Below are positions 13,901-23,661 of a stretch of DNA of 64,000 nucleotides, in pieces. The stretch covers positions 1,302,001 to 1,366,000 of the forward strand of contig JAZGUH010000370.1 in assembly GCA_037893225.1 (NCBI GenBank), written 5' to 3'. The notes beneath the pieces are model-generated. The model did no database searches, was not told where the DNA came from, and worked only from the letters and a program-made list of their open reading frames with translations. Numbering within the stretch: position 1 is the first letter of the stretch; every line of letters starts with the position of its first letter. This stretch comes from Hippasteria phrygiana (taxonomy: Eukaryota > Echinodermata > Asteroidea > Valvatida > Goniasteridae). Position numbers and translations under genes: made by a program.

Positions 13901-16444
13901 GTAAATGGTCTTGTGCCTGGTCTTGTGATGGTCTCGAGTACATCACTGGGTATGTCTTTGCCAAAATAAAATTTAAAAAACATCAAAATTAATTTTACTG
14001 GTTTGTCATTACTAACCCCTTGTAAAGCGTAAACGTAGGCACCACACTGAAAAGAGTGGTCCTATTAATCACACTCGGAGCCCCCCCCCCCCCCTTTCGT
14101 TTGAATGAAAGCTTTGTTTGAAAAAGTTCCGTCTATGCATTACACTCCCATTCAAGAACAATATGTGATGCGATCAAGCAAAATCAGTCTGAAGTAGTCC
14201 CTGGTCAATTTTGGGATTTTTTAATATTAATTTGTAGCGTACTTCGAGCTTCATATTAGTGAAAACCCCATGTGAATACGACCTTTGGTTAAAAAGTTAC
14301 AAATATTTGAACACCGGCACATTAAAAGGAAAGAAACTGAGAAAATCAAGTTTAAAGTTACAGTACTTTGATTGAGTCATTTTTAGCACATTTATAATAC
14401 ATGTCATATTTTCATGTGAAAGAAGAATGTTTTTCCCTTCTGTTTTTGTAAAAAGTCAATTTTGATTTTTCCACTATGAACATAATTTGGCCCATATCTC
14501 AAAACAAGGATTGCCAGGTTCCGACTGATTTTGCTAGATCGCATCACATATAGTTTTAAAAAAATGAATGGATTGAGTACGTGCAGAAATGCACCTATAG
14601 ATGACAACCGGCCAGGTGGTCTTTTTCAAACCGCGGCTGTGGCCGTCGTCCGTAATCAAGAGGCTGACCAGGGGTGGTTCTTGAGCATTTTATGAAGAGG
14701 GAATACTTTTTTATCAATTTTCAATTAGTTGATTAGTACTTCATTTGAATTCAGAAATGTTCATGCTTCTAATAAATTAGTAATTTTTATCGTAACTTTT
14801 GTAGACCAAACGTTTAGACTTTTTATTTGGAGGTGTTTTTTTAATATTTTTAAATAAAGCAGAATTGAATTGAATTTTGTTGGTGGTCATGACGTCATTG
14901 TCTGCAAAACCCTCATCGTTTATTTCACCCACAGGAGTTGGCCAAGGCCGAGGCGAAGCATTTCATCATACTGTTCCGCGACGCTCAGCTTCAGTTCCGC
15001 GCTCTCTACGGCTACTCGCCCGACTCGGAGGAACTTTACAAACTGTTCGGCATCGGGCCCAGACACATCACGCACAAGATGTACGAGAGTCTATACAAGT
15101 GAGTATGGATCTTCGTCTAGTATCTGTCTTTGAAGATGACAGGATTGTGTGCAGTTGATTGGGGAAAAAACCGAATTTTAAGCTCTACTTTTTTCTACTT
15201 TTTCCTTTTTCCTTTTTTTTACCTTGCTCATATTTTTCCTACTTTTTTCTTGAAATTCCTATTTTTTTCCTACTTGTTCCTACTTTCTGTCCCACAGTTG
15301 TGAAAAATCAAATCTCATTGAATATTATTTATAAGTGTTTACTGTATATGATAATCACATTGGGTGCAGGAGTGCTGCAATACTTCCAAGAGCTTAGTTG
15401 AGGATGGAGCAACAAGTGTTGTGAGTACAGAACATGCCAAATGTGATGCTGCGGACAAGGGTATTAACCCTTTGCGTACATATGACGTCTGTGGATGCAA
15501 AAATAAAAGTGCCACCAGGCCGGATGACGCCATTGTCCGCCGTTTGTGCAGTTTCAATCCATTGTTGGATTATTGTGTATGTCATGCTTGACTGCACAAA
15601 CACATTGTAGCGGTTCGCTTTGCTACCAGAACCGCTACCAGAACCGTCTCCCATAAAATACCGTGCCCAAGGGGTTAAGAAAAACTACTCCTGAAAGCCC
15701 GCAAAAGTCCTACTTTTGTCCTGTTTTTTTTGGGGGGGGGATTTTGATCAGCTATTCTCATATTTTTTCACATGGGTCTGCTTCAAAGCCTGTTACATAT
15801 TGTGGGGTTGTAATGCAGCGTAGCCGTGATGCCTCACACAAAACATTTCACACAAAAATTGTCATCAACTTGATGCAGTGTATTTTGGCGGCTGTTTCGT
15901 GCATGTACTTTTTGAACACCCAATACCATATATGTTGACCAGCATAAAAGGTTTTAGATTTTTCTCTCAAAATAGTTCAATCATAAAATGGCAGTCGATG
16001 TATGATTTGACCGGCCAATATGCTAGCGACAAACAGTTTTCTGAACAGAAATTGCACCTGCTTGTTTTCGAAAAACAAATCATGTGTACTTGCCTGTACT
16101 TTATACCATAGATAATTATGTGCATTACTTTTGGTCTTTTTAATACACTTTTTACGGCCCAAAGGCACAACTTGCGATATTACGGATTTCAGCTTGAGTT
16201 ACAAAGCGTCTATGCAAAATTAGCCCCAGTCCCGATTCAATAGAGGACATCTGTTTGCTCTGCCTTGACCTCAACTTCTCCAGTTATTTCTCATCTTTCT
16301 GACGTTATCCCGGTCTTTTCAAGGTACAACTCCGGCAGCAAACAGTTCAGCAAGATCCCCTCCAAGACGATGTCGGTGTCTGTCGACGGGCTCACCATCG
16401 GCTCCTCCTATTGGATGAACAAGAAAGGTCCCAAGAAAAGATGA
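1..16444 (+). CDS. CAMSAP: CAMSAP/Patronin, microtubule minus-end-binding protein (5' partial, 11 exons)
   Basis: Exons, all with GT-AG borders and matching phases: 1-214 (frame from base 3; may extend upstream), 800-967, 1241-4697, 4881-5008, 5986-6085, 6468-6606, 8266-8370, 9217-9531, 13596-13714, 14935-15098, 16324-16444 (TGA 16442-16444). Joined they give 1675 residues without an internal stop. CAMSAPs bind and stabilise non-centrosomal microtubule minus ends. Seen here: a Ser/Pro-rich low-complexity middle; a basic helical stretch at about 3270-3400 (QIRARLEEKRHLM onward); the CAMSAP coiled coil at about 3780-3890 (LEKLNANLSQLQNEIQRLSL); a charged coiled coil in exons 4-5; and the CKK domain in the last three exons. 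The N-terminal calponin-homology domain must lie left of the window. Invertebrates usually carry one CAMSAP gene, so I do not assign CAMSAP1, 2 or 3. Identity is certain from the CKK; exon borders are by eye. Confidence 0.95.
215..799. repeat. CAMSAP intron holding a dispersed-repeat copy (398-640, minus)
   Basis: Intron between exons 1 and 2. The part from about 398 to 640 is the reverse complement of sequence also at about 31265-31525, 51670-51920 and 55625-55800. Shared parts include the stretch around GATCTGGGCCC and a block reading ACCACCTCTG. It is a medium-copy transposon-like repeat. I see no terminal inverted repeat and no coding content. Confidence 0.6.
1241..4697 (+). other. CAMSAP: 3.46 kb CAMSAP central exon, disordered region
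   Basis: A single exon of 3457 bases codes for most of the central part. It is entered in phase 2 (AG plus A gives Arg) and left in phase 0 at ACG|GTGAGT. Its composition is Ser, Pro, Asn, His and Gln rich, with a very His/Pro/Asn-dense patch at about 2430-2720 (NPHPNPSPNPHAQSNPPPHE). The only strongly ordered-looking parts are the basic helix near 3270-3400 and the coiled coil near 3780-3890. A basic PKKKR-type cluster lies at about 4480-4530. Small ORFs on other frames inside it are shadows. Confidence 0.9.
5093..5935 (+). mobile_element. Dispersed MITE-like repeat, family A, in CAMSAP intron 4
   Basis: This region resembles 18320-18500 (reverse), 48098-48575, 57820-58245 and 63005-63480. 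Common blocks are a TTTCAGAAATG-type start, GACCTGTTYAAAGTTTTG in the middle and GACAGCACACCAGGTGCCAT near the right end. Inside it, 5391 to about 5634 is bounded by inverted copies of a sequence reading CTATAGAGGAAT, so a second small element is probably nested. The 105-residue ORF here is not a gene. Confidence 0.6.
7515..7664. mobile_element. Short TTAA/CCCTAACC-ended inverted-repeat element
   Basis: The left end reads TTAACCCTAACCCTGCCAGA and the right end GAGGGTTAGGGTTCA. The internal arms CCCTGCCAGACGCA and TGCGTCTGGCAGGG are exact inverted copies. The TTAA target and CCCT-type termini are those of piggyBac-related nonautonomous elements. The right TTAA has become TTCA. It lies in CAMSAP intron 6. 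Confidence 0.6.
7745..7818 (+). mobile_element. tRNA-like sequence (SINE head or tRNA pseudogene)
   Basis: GCTACAG at the start pairs with CTGTACC at the end as a mostly complementary acceptor stem, and AGTTCGAATCC is a good B box/T loop. The D arm and anticodon arm do not fold cleanly, so I read it as a tRNA-derived repeat rather than a working tRNA. No clear tail or target duplication was found. Confidence 0.45.
10175..10490 (+). mobile_element. Dispersed repeat, TTAACCCTTG-ended family
   Basis: Starts near CTTAACCCTTGTCTGGCTG and shares long stretches with 14020-14670, 19975-20160 and 29155-29320 (reverse). Shared blocks are AGAGTGGTCCTATT, the tract around ATGAATGGATTGAGT and GGCCGTCGTCCG. 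This copy lacks the mariner-like insert found in the 14 kb copy and so serves as an empty site. Confidence 0.6.
10899..10927. repeat. Homopolymer run of 29 C
   Basis: Uninterrupted C run within CAMSAP intron 8. Such runs are error-prone in assembly, so its exact length is uncertain. Similar C or G runs occur near 14082, 17918, 25617-25671, 63707-63731 and 63980. Confidence 0.9.
11719..11940 (+). mobile_element. TTAA-bounded CCCTTG element (copy 1)
   Basis: The right end is CAAGGGGTTAA and the left end ATAACCCCTTGAGTACGG. About 220 bp; the same element lies in reverse at 15464-15678 (shared core AACCGCTACAATGTGTTTGT). The left TTAA has mutated to ATAA. Confidence 0.6.
12378..12552. mobile_element. 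Foldback element with about 40-bp imperfect arms
   Basis: The arm near 12378-12420 (GACATACCGGTCCTTTT) is inverted near 12507-12550 (AAAAAGGACCGGTATGTC), and the match extends through CGAGACACGTGGTGG and its partner. The interior has a local repeat reading CATGCTCAGAA. Typical MITE or foldback structure in CAMSAP intron 8. Confidence 0.55.
13151..13456 (+). repeat. Seven-copy 41-43 bp tandem repeat
   Basis: Unit begins ACCTTCAGATCCCACACC and contains CAGGATATCCCAGG. Seven copies in a row; copies 2-3 and 5-6 are near identical, showing a three-unit higher-order duplication. It ends 140 bp before CAMSAP exon 9. The three-frame ORFs across it are artefacts. An inverted copy of the unit start (GATCTGAAGGT) follows at about 13458. 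Confidence 0.9.
13727..13952. mobile_element. Inverted-repeat element with ATGTAGTCGAGACCAT ends (copy 1)
   Basis: Left end ATGTAGTCGAGACCAT, right end ATGGTCTCGAGTACAT, with reiterated ACAAGACC/GGTCTTGT in the arms. The same architecture and the central block AGCATTCCTTT occur at 58762-59122, where the right arm has expanded into a tandem array. It begins just after the CAMSAP exon 9 donor. Confidence 0.6.
14164..14548. mobile_element. Mariner-like nonautonomous element with TA target duplication
   Basis: Ends are TGTGATGCGATCAAGC and the inverse GCTAGATCGCATCACA, flanked on both sides by TA. It interrupts the dispersed repeat at 14020-14670; the uninterrupted version at 10175-10490 shows the empty site. 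A second copy is at 40074-40450 and a related element at 19422-19833. Internal ORFs are not conserved or coding. Confidence 0.75.
15464..15678 (-). mobile_element. TTAA-bounded CCCTTTG element (copy 2)
   Basis: TTAACCCTTTGCGTAC at the left, CCAAGGGGTTAA at the right; 215 bp; reverse orientation of 11719-11940. It sits inside a larger repeat (about 15170-15740) whose other copy at 56825-57250 lacks the insert. TTAA on both sides supports piggyBac-type insertion. Confidence 0.7.
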
Positions 16445-16714
16445 AGAGCGTGACGCCCCGACTGAAGACATCGAGAGAGAAATAGGCATCCTTCATCCCT
16501 CACACCCCCCACAAAAAATCCTGTGAATTTTTAAAGAACCTATCCAAATTTATCGCCCTTAAAAGCAAGCTTGCGTAGATTAAACAGTTTGTTTTTTCTC
16601 TACCGATTTAGTCACTTTGAACAGAAGTCCTTTACTGCCATACAAAATTGTTGAACGAAAAGTTATATTTTAATAGCACTTGTGTTATTAAAGTTGGCAC
16701 TTGTTTATGACTAA

Positions 16715-16890
16715 GATACTCTTCACGTTTTTGTTTCCTCGTACTGCCTCTCTTTGGAACTCCTTAACCCGTAACCTGCTTCCCTTCCACCTATAATCTT
16801 TTACAATTCCAACGAAATGTGAAAATATACCTTTTATATCTTGACGGGCCTTGTGGCCTTGTGTTGGGCAATACTCCACCCCTTATTCAT
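16715..16890 (+). mobile_element. Non-LTR retrotransposon 3'-end fragment
   Basis: Shares CTGCCTCTCT, GTAACCTGCTTCC, CCACCTATAATCTTT and CCTTGTGTTGG with 59290-59545, where the segment ends in an A-rich tail. The overlap contains a reverse-transcriptase C-terminal look (TASLWN) in one frame. It lies just beyond the CAMSAP stop, in the possible 3' UTR. Confidence 0.5.
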
Positions 16891-19421
16891 TTTAGCACCA
16901 TATCCAATGCTTGCGTATTCCACTGGCTGAATGACGAACTGCTTGGGCCACGCCATTTGACGTCAAGTTTATGACATTAAAATGTATGTCTTGCTCCGGA
17001 TAGTTCTAAGAAAGCCGGCAATATTACCAGCAGGCATGTACGTTGCATTTTACACTCGCATAAATCTAAAACAAAATTAGCTGGGCAAAATTTTCGAATT
17101 TAAGCAAGTTCTTTCCCAAATGCAAATGATATTTGCCTTTGAGAAAGAACTTGCTTGAAAGTTTGAAACGTTAGGCCAGGACGTGCCAGCTAATATTGTT
17201 GTTTTGTAATAGTTCAGGCCAATCCAGTCAGTTAGCAATTTGCGGCAGTTTCATAGTGTAAAGCTTCAGAATTAAGGTTTGGTTTAACCAGTTCGCGTCG
17301 GAGGACGTGTTAACACGATCTGGCTGACTGGTTAAAACGTCATTTTGCAAGCGTCAAATTTCCTAGTTCAATAAAGAAAAAAGAAGCACAAAGTCCCTCT
17401 TACAAGTGCAGTGTGTAAAATAATTGTGATAGAACTGATATTTTGGCCCTGATTTTTCGACAGGTTTTTTTTCTCTCGCATATTTCCAGCGTTAAAACAG
17501 AGAAGAACACGCTTTCTTTCAAGTGCCGTAAAGTATATATAAACTTGCTGATATTAACCATATCATGTTGTATTTAAAACATATACTATCAGTGCAATGT
17601 TACATTGTTGTTGTTTGTGGTCCGTCGGTGTCCTCAAAAGTGGTTGAATGGTGGTCAAAATTATTGTCGTAAACTGCTATAAACACGGTGCATAGTTAAA
17701 TTTTTTCCGTGCGACATATATCCAAGGGATTACAAATTAATTGTTAACGTGGAGGTATCTGGACAAGGCTTCTGGCTGTTTGATTAATGTTGAAATTGTA
17801 AAAATATAATATACAAAAAAAAATAACATCCAAAAAATTTGGTAATTTTAATTTTTTCCATTGAGATTTTTTTATTTTTTTTATTTTTATTTATTATTAT
17901 TTTTTTTTTGGGGGGGGGGGTTGTTTGGGAAAAAATTAGGCAGTTGCCATGTCTTTAGAATCTTTTTTATATACATTTAAGTTCGCACCGAACAAGGCTA
18001 AAACCCACTTGGAGGAACGGAGCTAAAAAAAGATGCAAGAGGTAGGAATTGAGATTCCTCTTGAAGCAGGAAAGATCGTAAGATGAAGGGAAACATGCAC
18101 CAGGCAAAGAATTTTATTGAGATACGCAACGAGGGAAAAAGCTATTGGCATAGCTTTTTGTTCTACATCTAGAGTAGAACAAGTCGTGTTAGTGCCAAGA
18201 TTGATTTCAAGCACATTATTGGCACAAAGTTTTCCTGGGTCGGAGCCGCGGACAGTCCATCCAACCCTTAAAGATAGTATACATCATTTGCAAACATCCA
18301 AAACAAAACTACTGAATTATTACGAAATACCCTACTAGACTGTAAGTAAATAGCAGTCTCAAGCATCCTGTGAAATCATGGCACCTGGTGTGCTGTCGTT
18401 TTCAAGAAAAGTGGAAATTTATATCGTTTTCCCAAAGATTGTTGACCTGATAATTCCCTGACTCTATAAACTGCTCCAATTTGTCTACAGTAGGGTCAGG
18501 GAACCAGACTACTGGAACATAATTTTTTTCTGTTTTCCCAGCATCTATGCACACACAACTTTAAACAGGTTAGTGTTACCATGGAGGTATTTCCTTTTAA
18601 TACCTCCATGGTGTTACAGTATTTGCTAGCACGCTATGAAATAATAACCCCGAATCCATGTATTTCTGAAAATTATAGCAAAAGCAAATGGTGTATACTA
18701 CCTTTAAACGCTGCAAGAATACTTAGCCGAGTTTCGTATGCTCTGTCAGTTCTTTGTGGTATTGTTTCAGACTGCGGTGGAGTCTGCCAATTTAAGATTT
18801 GAACCCAGATGAGAAATGGCTTGTGTTCATGAGCAAGAGGCTTTGCTGCATCCGGCTGTTTGGAGAAAAAAAATGGGCCTCATTTAGTTCCATGTGTCTA
18901 ACTGGCAAAATGTATTTAAAATACCGAAATATAACAAATTAATACAAACTTTTGTTTTCTGTTGCCAGGCATTGTACAAACACCTGCCCTTTCTATGGAA
19001 TATCCCAGCATTATTTATTATATTCATTTCTATTTATTTATTGCTTTTTGGCATTAAAGGTGACCCTGTTTCAAAAATATTAACGCAAAATGCAAAATTA
19101 ATATTAATCTAATAAATACAGTAATTTTGCAGTAACTTGTTACTGTGTTTGTGTATTTGCCGATCCAAGTCCGCATTTTTAATAACATTTGATCGTCTCA
19201 AAAGTTTAATAATCGGTAGTTAAATTAAAGGTGATTATTTTTAAAGGCTGCTCGTAATGGTTCCGTACAAATTCCTCATGCATATTCATGATTGATCCAG
19301 CATTATATTCTCATTAAATCTTTTACTGTGGAATATACCGGCCTAATTTGTTTGGGCTGCATTGCGAGATAAGAATCTTTTCCTTTTCTTGAAATTGGCG
19401 AATGTGTGTGTAAAACAAATA

Positions 19422-19833
19422 TGTGATGTGATCTGGGAAAACCCTTCACTTGGTGAAATTAATCATTCTTTTTGTTATAGGCATAACATTAATGAAGGCA
19501 CTGTATGTGTTGTTTTATTCATGATTCTAGGATGTCTGTATTACTTGAGTTTGCTGTTGGGAATTTAAGAAACCCAGCTGACTTCATTTTGAGAAACCAA
19601 GCTTTAAACTTCTGCGTAACTCATTGAGTTTGCACAAAAAGTGACTGAAAGATTGCAAATTGTTACATTCAAATGATGATGGAATTTTTGGTTAATATTT
19701 TCAGGAATGATAAATTTGATATTAATCATTTAATTGGTAGCAGAAACTCAATTTGTCAAAAAATAATCTATTGTGCCATTATCTTCAATGCAGGTTCGGC
19801 GGCATGCGAAGGGTTTTCCCAGATCACATCACG
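19422..19833. mobile_element. TIR element, TA-flanked, related to the 14164 element
   Basis: Left end TGTGATGTGATCTGGGAAAA and right end TTTTCCCAGATCACATCACG are inverted copies over roughly 27 bases, flanked by TA on both sides. 412 bp. The first bases resemble the 14164-14548 ends, so the same transposase group may have mobilised both. No transposase is encoded. Confidence 0.7.
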
Positions 19834-21264
19834 TATGGTTTTTTTTGGGGTAGAAAGTCAATGCCAAAGTTGTGTACATGAGTGCAATGCATGGTTGAAC
19901 GCACAGCAGCGATACCACTGCAGTTTCAGGAGTAACTGGCAGTTATGTTGAACAAAACCAGCAACTGCTTAAATTAACCCATTCTGTCTGGCTGCAATAT
20001 TAATGGGTATGCCATATGGGCTTGTGCAGCCAAGCGTAATGCACACAATAGACAAGCAATGGATTGAGTACATGCAGGAATGCGCTTATAGATGACAACC
20101 AGCCAGGTTGTCTATTTAAAACCACAGCTATGGCCGTCGTCTGTATTCAATGTGATCACCAAGACTGCAGTGATAATGGGTACGTAAGCCACCTGTCCAC
20201 AATTGACCTATCGCGGTCAACGCAGCTTTTGAGTTATTGTCCAATCACATCAATTATAATTCCACGTGTGCAAAATCTGAGACAAACAAACATTTCCACA
20301 CAAAATTCCCATAGGGTTGTCTAAGGGGCGTGGTTAACTCGTAAACGGCGATAGGTCAATTGAGTACAGGTTGAGTAAAACCCTATTGTATTGTGATGTA
20401 CCTGTAGCTACATGTGCAGGGAAATTTTGAGAGAATTCGCAATTCTCACGCAACTTTTCCCTTGGCGAATTCAAGTGGGAAATTATTTTCACACTTTTGA
20501 GAAAGGGTGTGAAAATGTTTTCCCAACTTGTGTGAAAAGGCGTGAAAATGTTTTCTCGTTGTGGGATATTTTTTTTATTTTTTTTCACATGTTTGTGAAA
20601 TGAAAATAAATTCCCCGGGACGAGAAAAAGTGTGAAGAGATATTCCTATTCCCGGGTTAACTTTCAAATGCAATGTACTGGGGATAGACTTGCCCACCAA
20701 GTCTCTCATTTGAGAGCATGAAATTTTATCAGACAAAATACCGGTCAAGTGTTCAAACATTTATTTCTTTTTCAGGACATGAAAAAAGTAATTTATAAAC
20801 TTTGTTAAATGCAAACACGCTATTCATGTTATTTATAGCAACAAACAATTTTGCTCAACATAAAGGAAAGCCCATGTGAAACATTTTGAAAACGTGCTTT
20901 TTTTCATTGTTTTCTTGTTAAAGAATTATTCTCAAAGATGTTAAAATTGATAAATTTATAGCACACTTTAAAAATTCCATCACATTTGCATAAATTGTGG
21001 TTGCGAAGTTGTTTGAATTTTAACAAAGCGGTTATCTAAATTGCACAGACGAATTTAATCTTTAATGCAAATATTGTTTAATTTGTTTTCCCGTTAAATT
21101 ATTTTTTCGTTCAGGTTTTTGATTTTGTTTTTTTTAAAGAAGCGTTTGTATATAAAGCAAGCAAACTACAGTTGGATTTGTAGTAATGAGCAGCTCATAT
21201 AATGTGGTAAACGACATTGGCTTTACACTTGCTTTCTGTATATAATTTGTTTATGGCTTGGCCA

Positions 21265-21270
21265 AATAAA
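21265..21270 (+). promoter_or_regulatory. Candidate CAMSAP poly(A) signal
   Basis: AATAAA followed within 40 bases by a GT-rich stretch (TCCTTGTTCATGTTGG). If used, the 3' UTR would be about 4.8 kb. An alternative AATAAA lies at 17370. Only transcript data can choose. Confidence 0.35.
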
Positions 21271-21972
21271 GAAAAGTCTGTGATATTGAATTCCTTGTTC
21301 ATGTTGGATTTATTTTTTTTTTAATTTGTCTAATTTCTGCCTGACAACTTGGAAAAAACCTGTTAGGTATCGTTGAAAGGTAAGGAGAATTTCTCTACCA
21401 CAATTCTAGTCTGGTCTGGAGGTAGTCTGGTTCCCTGACGTCTAAATCTTGGGTCAGGTAGCAACCGCGGTTTAAAATAGATCATGACGTGCAGTGTTAG
21501 TCCGAGTGGCATCATTCAAATTTAGTATTCTTGCAAAATCCAGTCGGCAAAATACTGCAAGAGTGTGGCATTGATTTTTCAGTTTTGATATATAATTCAG
21601 AATTCAAATTCCAGGATCTGTAACGGGTCTGACAGACATTTTGTTGTTGCGAACATCAACAGCCGAATGCTACCGAAAACAAGTTCGGACATTTTCGTCA
21701 CGTGACATTGGCGGCTACCGGACCTAATAATTCATCAGAAATAGTCAGAATATTTTGGTCTGGGAACCAGACTAGTCTGGAGGCTAAAAACTAAACATAA
21801 GTTATGCTAGTCTTGGTTCAAGACGTTATAATTTGATACTTGTCGCTTTGTATTTTGAACGCTCATAGGGGGTGCAATTTACAGGCAGTGACTGCGTGCT
21901 CGCAACGTCAATCACATATGTACAGTAGGTAAAGAATCAAGTGAAGTATGTTGAATCGATTCTCACCAGAGC

Positions 21973-22075
21973 TGGCAATAGAGTAAAATAAAGCATTGGA
22001 CAAACAATCCGGAGGTCGCAGGTTCGAATCCCACTCCTGCCAGTTTTCTTTGTTCACTTTTAAAATAAAGCATTT
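21973..22075 (+). mobile_element. tRNA-derived SINE, degenerate head
   Basis: GGAGGTCGCAGGTTCGAATC gives the T arm and B box, followed by CTCCTGCCA and the tail TTTTCTTTGTTCACTTTTAA. The same B box and tail recur at 35675-35760 and, complete, at 52067-52214 (reverse). The D-arm half has lost sequence, so this copy cannot form a tRNA. Confidence 0.65.
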
Positions 22076-22904
22076 TTATAGAATATATTACCAAATCAAA
22101 TATAATTGAGAAACGGCGCCCTCATTCAGAGAACAATTTGTTCCTTTTGCGCAAAGAAAAGAACAGGAAGGTCTTGGAACCAAGACTGAAGTTGCGCCAG
22201 CTTTTAATGTCTAGTTTCAGTTTGCTTTCTTTTTTTTTGCTTTATACTTGAACACGACATACCGGTAGTATAAATAGTGATTTATTCAAAATTTAATTCT
22301 GCAAAGTTGAAGCTCTCTTCTGAGCCTTAATGTGTCTAAAACTAGTTATTAGTACTCGCACCTTTTAATATAATGCAATTGTTTTTGCTTAATCATTTTA
22401 CATTTAACCCAAGCATCAATTATAGTACATTGCACACCATACACTTTGGCGAGGACTGTAAAAACAAACAGAAAATTACAAATTACCTTTATGCAAAAAT
22501 GGCAGTACTGCCCTTCATGTTAATATGCGTAAATTTACTTTAATGGCCACCCCCCCTTCCAAAATCGGTCTGGAACAGCAAAACCTTGAAAAATAACCAC
22601 ACATTTATGTGGAAATTTTCGTGCAATACAGGGGAAGAAAGTTTGTGTTTTCTATGTTAGATGTTCTTGGCAAGGTGTCTAATCATTCGTAGTGTTCACA
22701 TACACGTTGATTTTTTCCTAATTTTTAGCACATTTTGTTGACATAAATCCTGAAAATGTTTGGACACAGTTGTTATCAAGGAGGGTTGGCTATTTTCCAA
22801 GATTTTGCCATTCCTGAGCAATTTTGGTGGAGGTATTAAAGTAAATTTTTCCGAACTTGAAGATGGCGGCCCGCAAAGGATGATGGGGATTTGACGTCGA
22901 GTGA

Positions 22905-23060
22905 TGATTTACAGACCTTTTCACGCATCATGGACTACGTAGTGTATAGTGAATGAAGTGCTTATTCGTGCATGCTGTGTGTGCTCAAACGTATGATGAT
23001 CACTCCACTCGTGGTAGTGTTTACGTTTCACACTGGTCATGTGGAAAAAGGTCTATTCTT
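22905..23060. mobile_element. Short inverted-repeat element 3' of ABRA
   Basis: ACAGACCTTTTCAC at the left is inverted at the right as GTGGAAAAAGGTCT. About 145 bp between them, no coding capacity. It ends some 40 bases past the ABRA stop on the gene's downstream side and could fall in its 3' UTR. Confidence 0.4.
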
Positions 23061-23099
23061 GTGATCAGTGATGTCCTCTAGTTTGTACCAAGGCAGAGG

Positions 23100-23576
23100 C
23101 TAACTGCTGCCCTCTACTCCCTCGGCCGACGCGAGAAGCGTGATGACTACATGGTCGTCCTTTCCCTGCCAAAGCATCTCCCCTTCAAAGTCCACCAGCC
23201 CCTGTTTGCGTGCCCTGATCAAGATCCCCACAAGCTTGTTGGAGATCTTAACGTAGACCTCAAACAGCCTCCCGAAAGTGACTTGGTACAAACCATCCTC
23301 CCTCTTCCCGACTCGACGGATGACGTCAATGAGGTTCCGGATCTCGCCTGAGATGCGCTGGCCAGCTGCCTGGCCACGTTGGGCCGTCATGGAACCCTCC
23401 ACGGGGCGGGCGTACTCTGGATCATCCGGTCTGAGCTTGGCCCGGGTCGAGGCGCCCTCCCATTCCGAGAAGGGGTTGATGAGCTGCTTGTCCCTGTGTT
23501 GCTGCTCGACTTGCTTCCAGAGAGCGATTCTGTTGCCGACGGGTCTGTTCATGCCGTTGTCTTCGGGCTCAGACAT
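23100..23576 (-). CDS. ABRA: ABRA-type actin-binding Rho-activating protein (Costars domain)
   Basis: Single-exon ORF of 158 residues starting at ATG 23576-23574. ABRA proteins bind actin and promote Rho/SRF signalling, mainly studied in muscle. The N-terminal third has the conserved block LWKQVEQQHRDKQLINPFSE; the C-terminal Costars domain (about residues 70-150) has QVTFGRLFEVYVKISNKLVG and GLVDFEGEMLWQGKDDHVV. Vertebrate ABRA is about 375-380 residues, so this is only the conserved C-terminal part; Costars-only proteins are about 80. No acceptor site is obvious before the ATG and an A-rich, TATA-like stretch precedes it, so an intronless gene is plausible, though an unseen 5' exon is possible. 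Expressed divergently from SDF2. Confidence 0.9.
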   Translation of the reverse strand: MSEPEDNGMNRPVGNRIALWKQVEQQHRDKQLINPFSEWEGASTRAKLRPDDPEYARPVEGSMTAQRGQAAGQRISGEIRNLIDVIRRVGKREDGLYQVTFGRLFEVYVKISNKLVGILIRARKQGLVDFEGEMLWQGKDDHVVITLLASAEGVEGSS

Positions 23577-23661
23577 CGTTGATTTTTTTTTTTTATAGCT
23601 AAAGTTGCATCTTAGTCTAGAAGTCAGAAGCTATGTAGAAAAGGGGGAAATCATTTACATT

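Larger units (their letters stand above)
13596..16444 (+). other. CAMSAP: Exons encoding the CAMSAP CKK domain
   Basis: The last three exons (13596-13714, 14935-15098, 16324-16444) encode the C-terminal CKK domain, which binds between tubulin dimers at microtubule minus ends and defines the family. Recognisable parts are KFYVKPTSKSNRHIITNAIS, HCVLAGTVNKDHKDKVLEEL, HFIILFRDAQLQFRALYGYS, YKLFGIGPRHITHKMYESLY and the end, TIGSSYWMNKKGPKKR. Splice phases 0 and 2 join without breaking the frame. The domain looks complete and its key positions unaltered. Confidence 0.96.
16445..21290 (+). other. CAMSAP 3' UTR and/or downstream non-coding DNA
   Basis: No convincing exon on either strand. It holds the retrotransposon fragment at 16715-16890, a repeat at 17930-18120 shared in reverse with 45237-45440, a family-A fragment at 18320-18500, the TIR element 19422-19833 and a foldback AT-rich stretch at 20400-20660. 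An early poly(A) signal candidate (AATAAA) is at 17370-17375 and a better one at 21265-21270. Confidence 0.5.
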
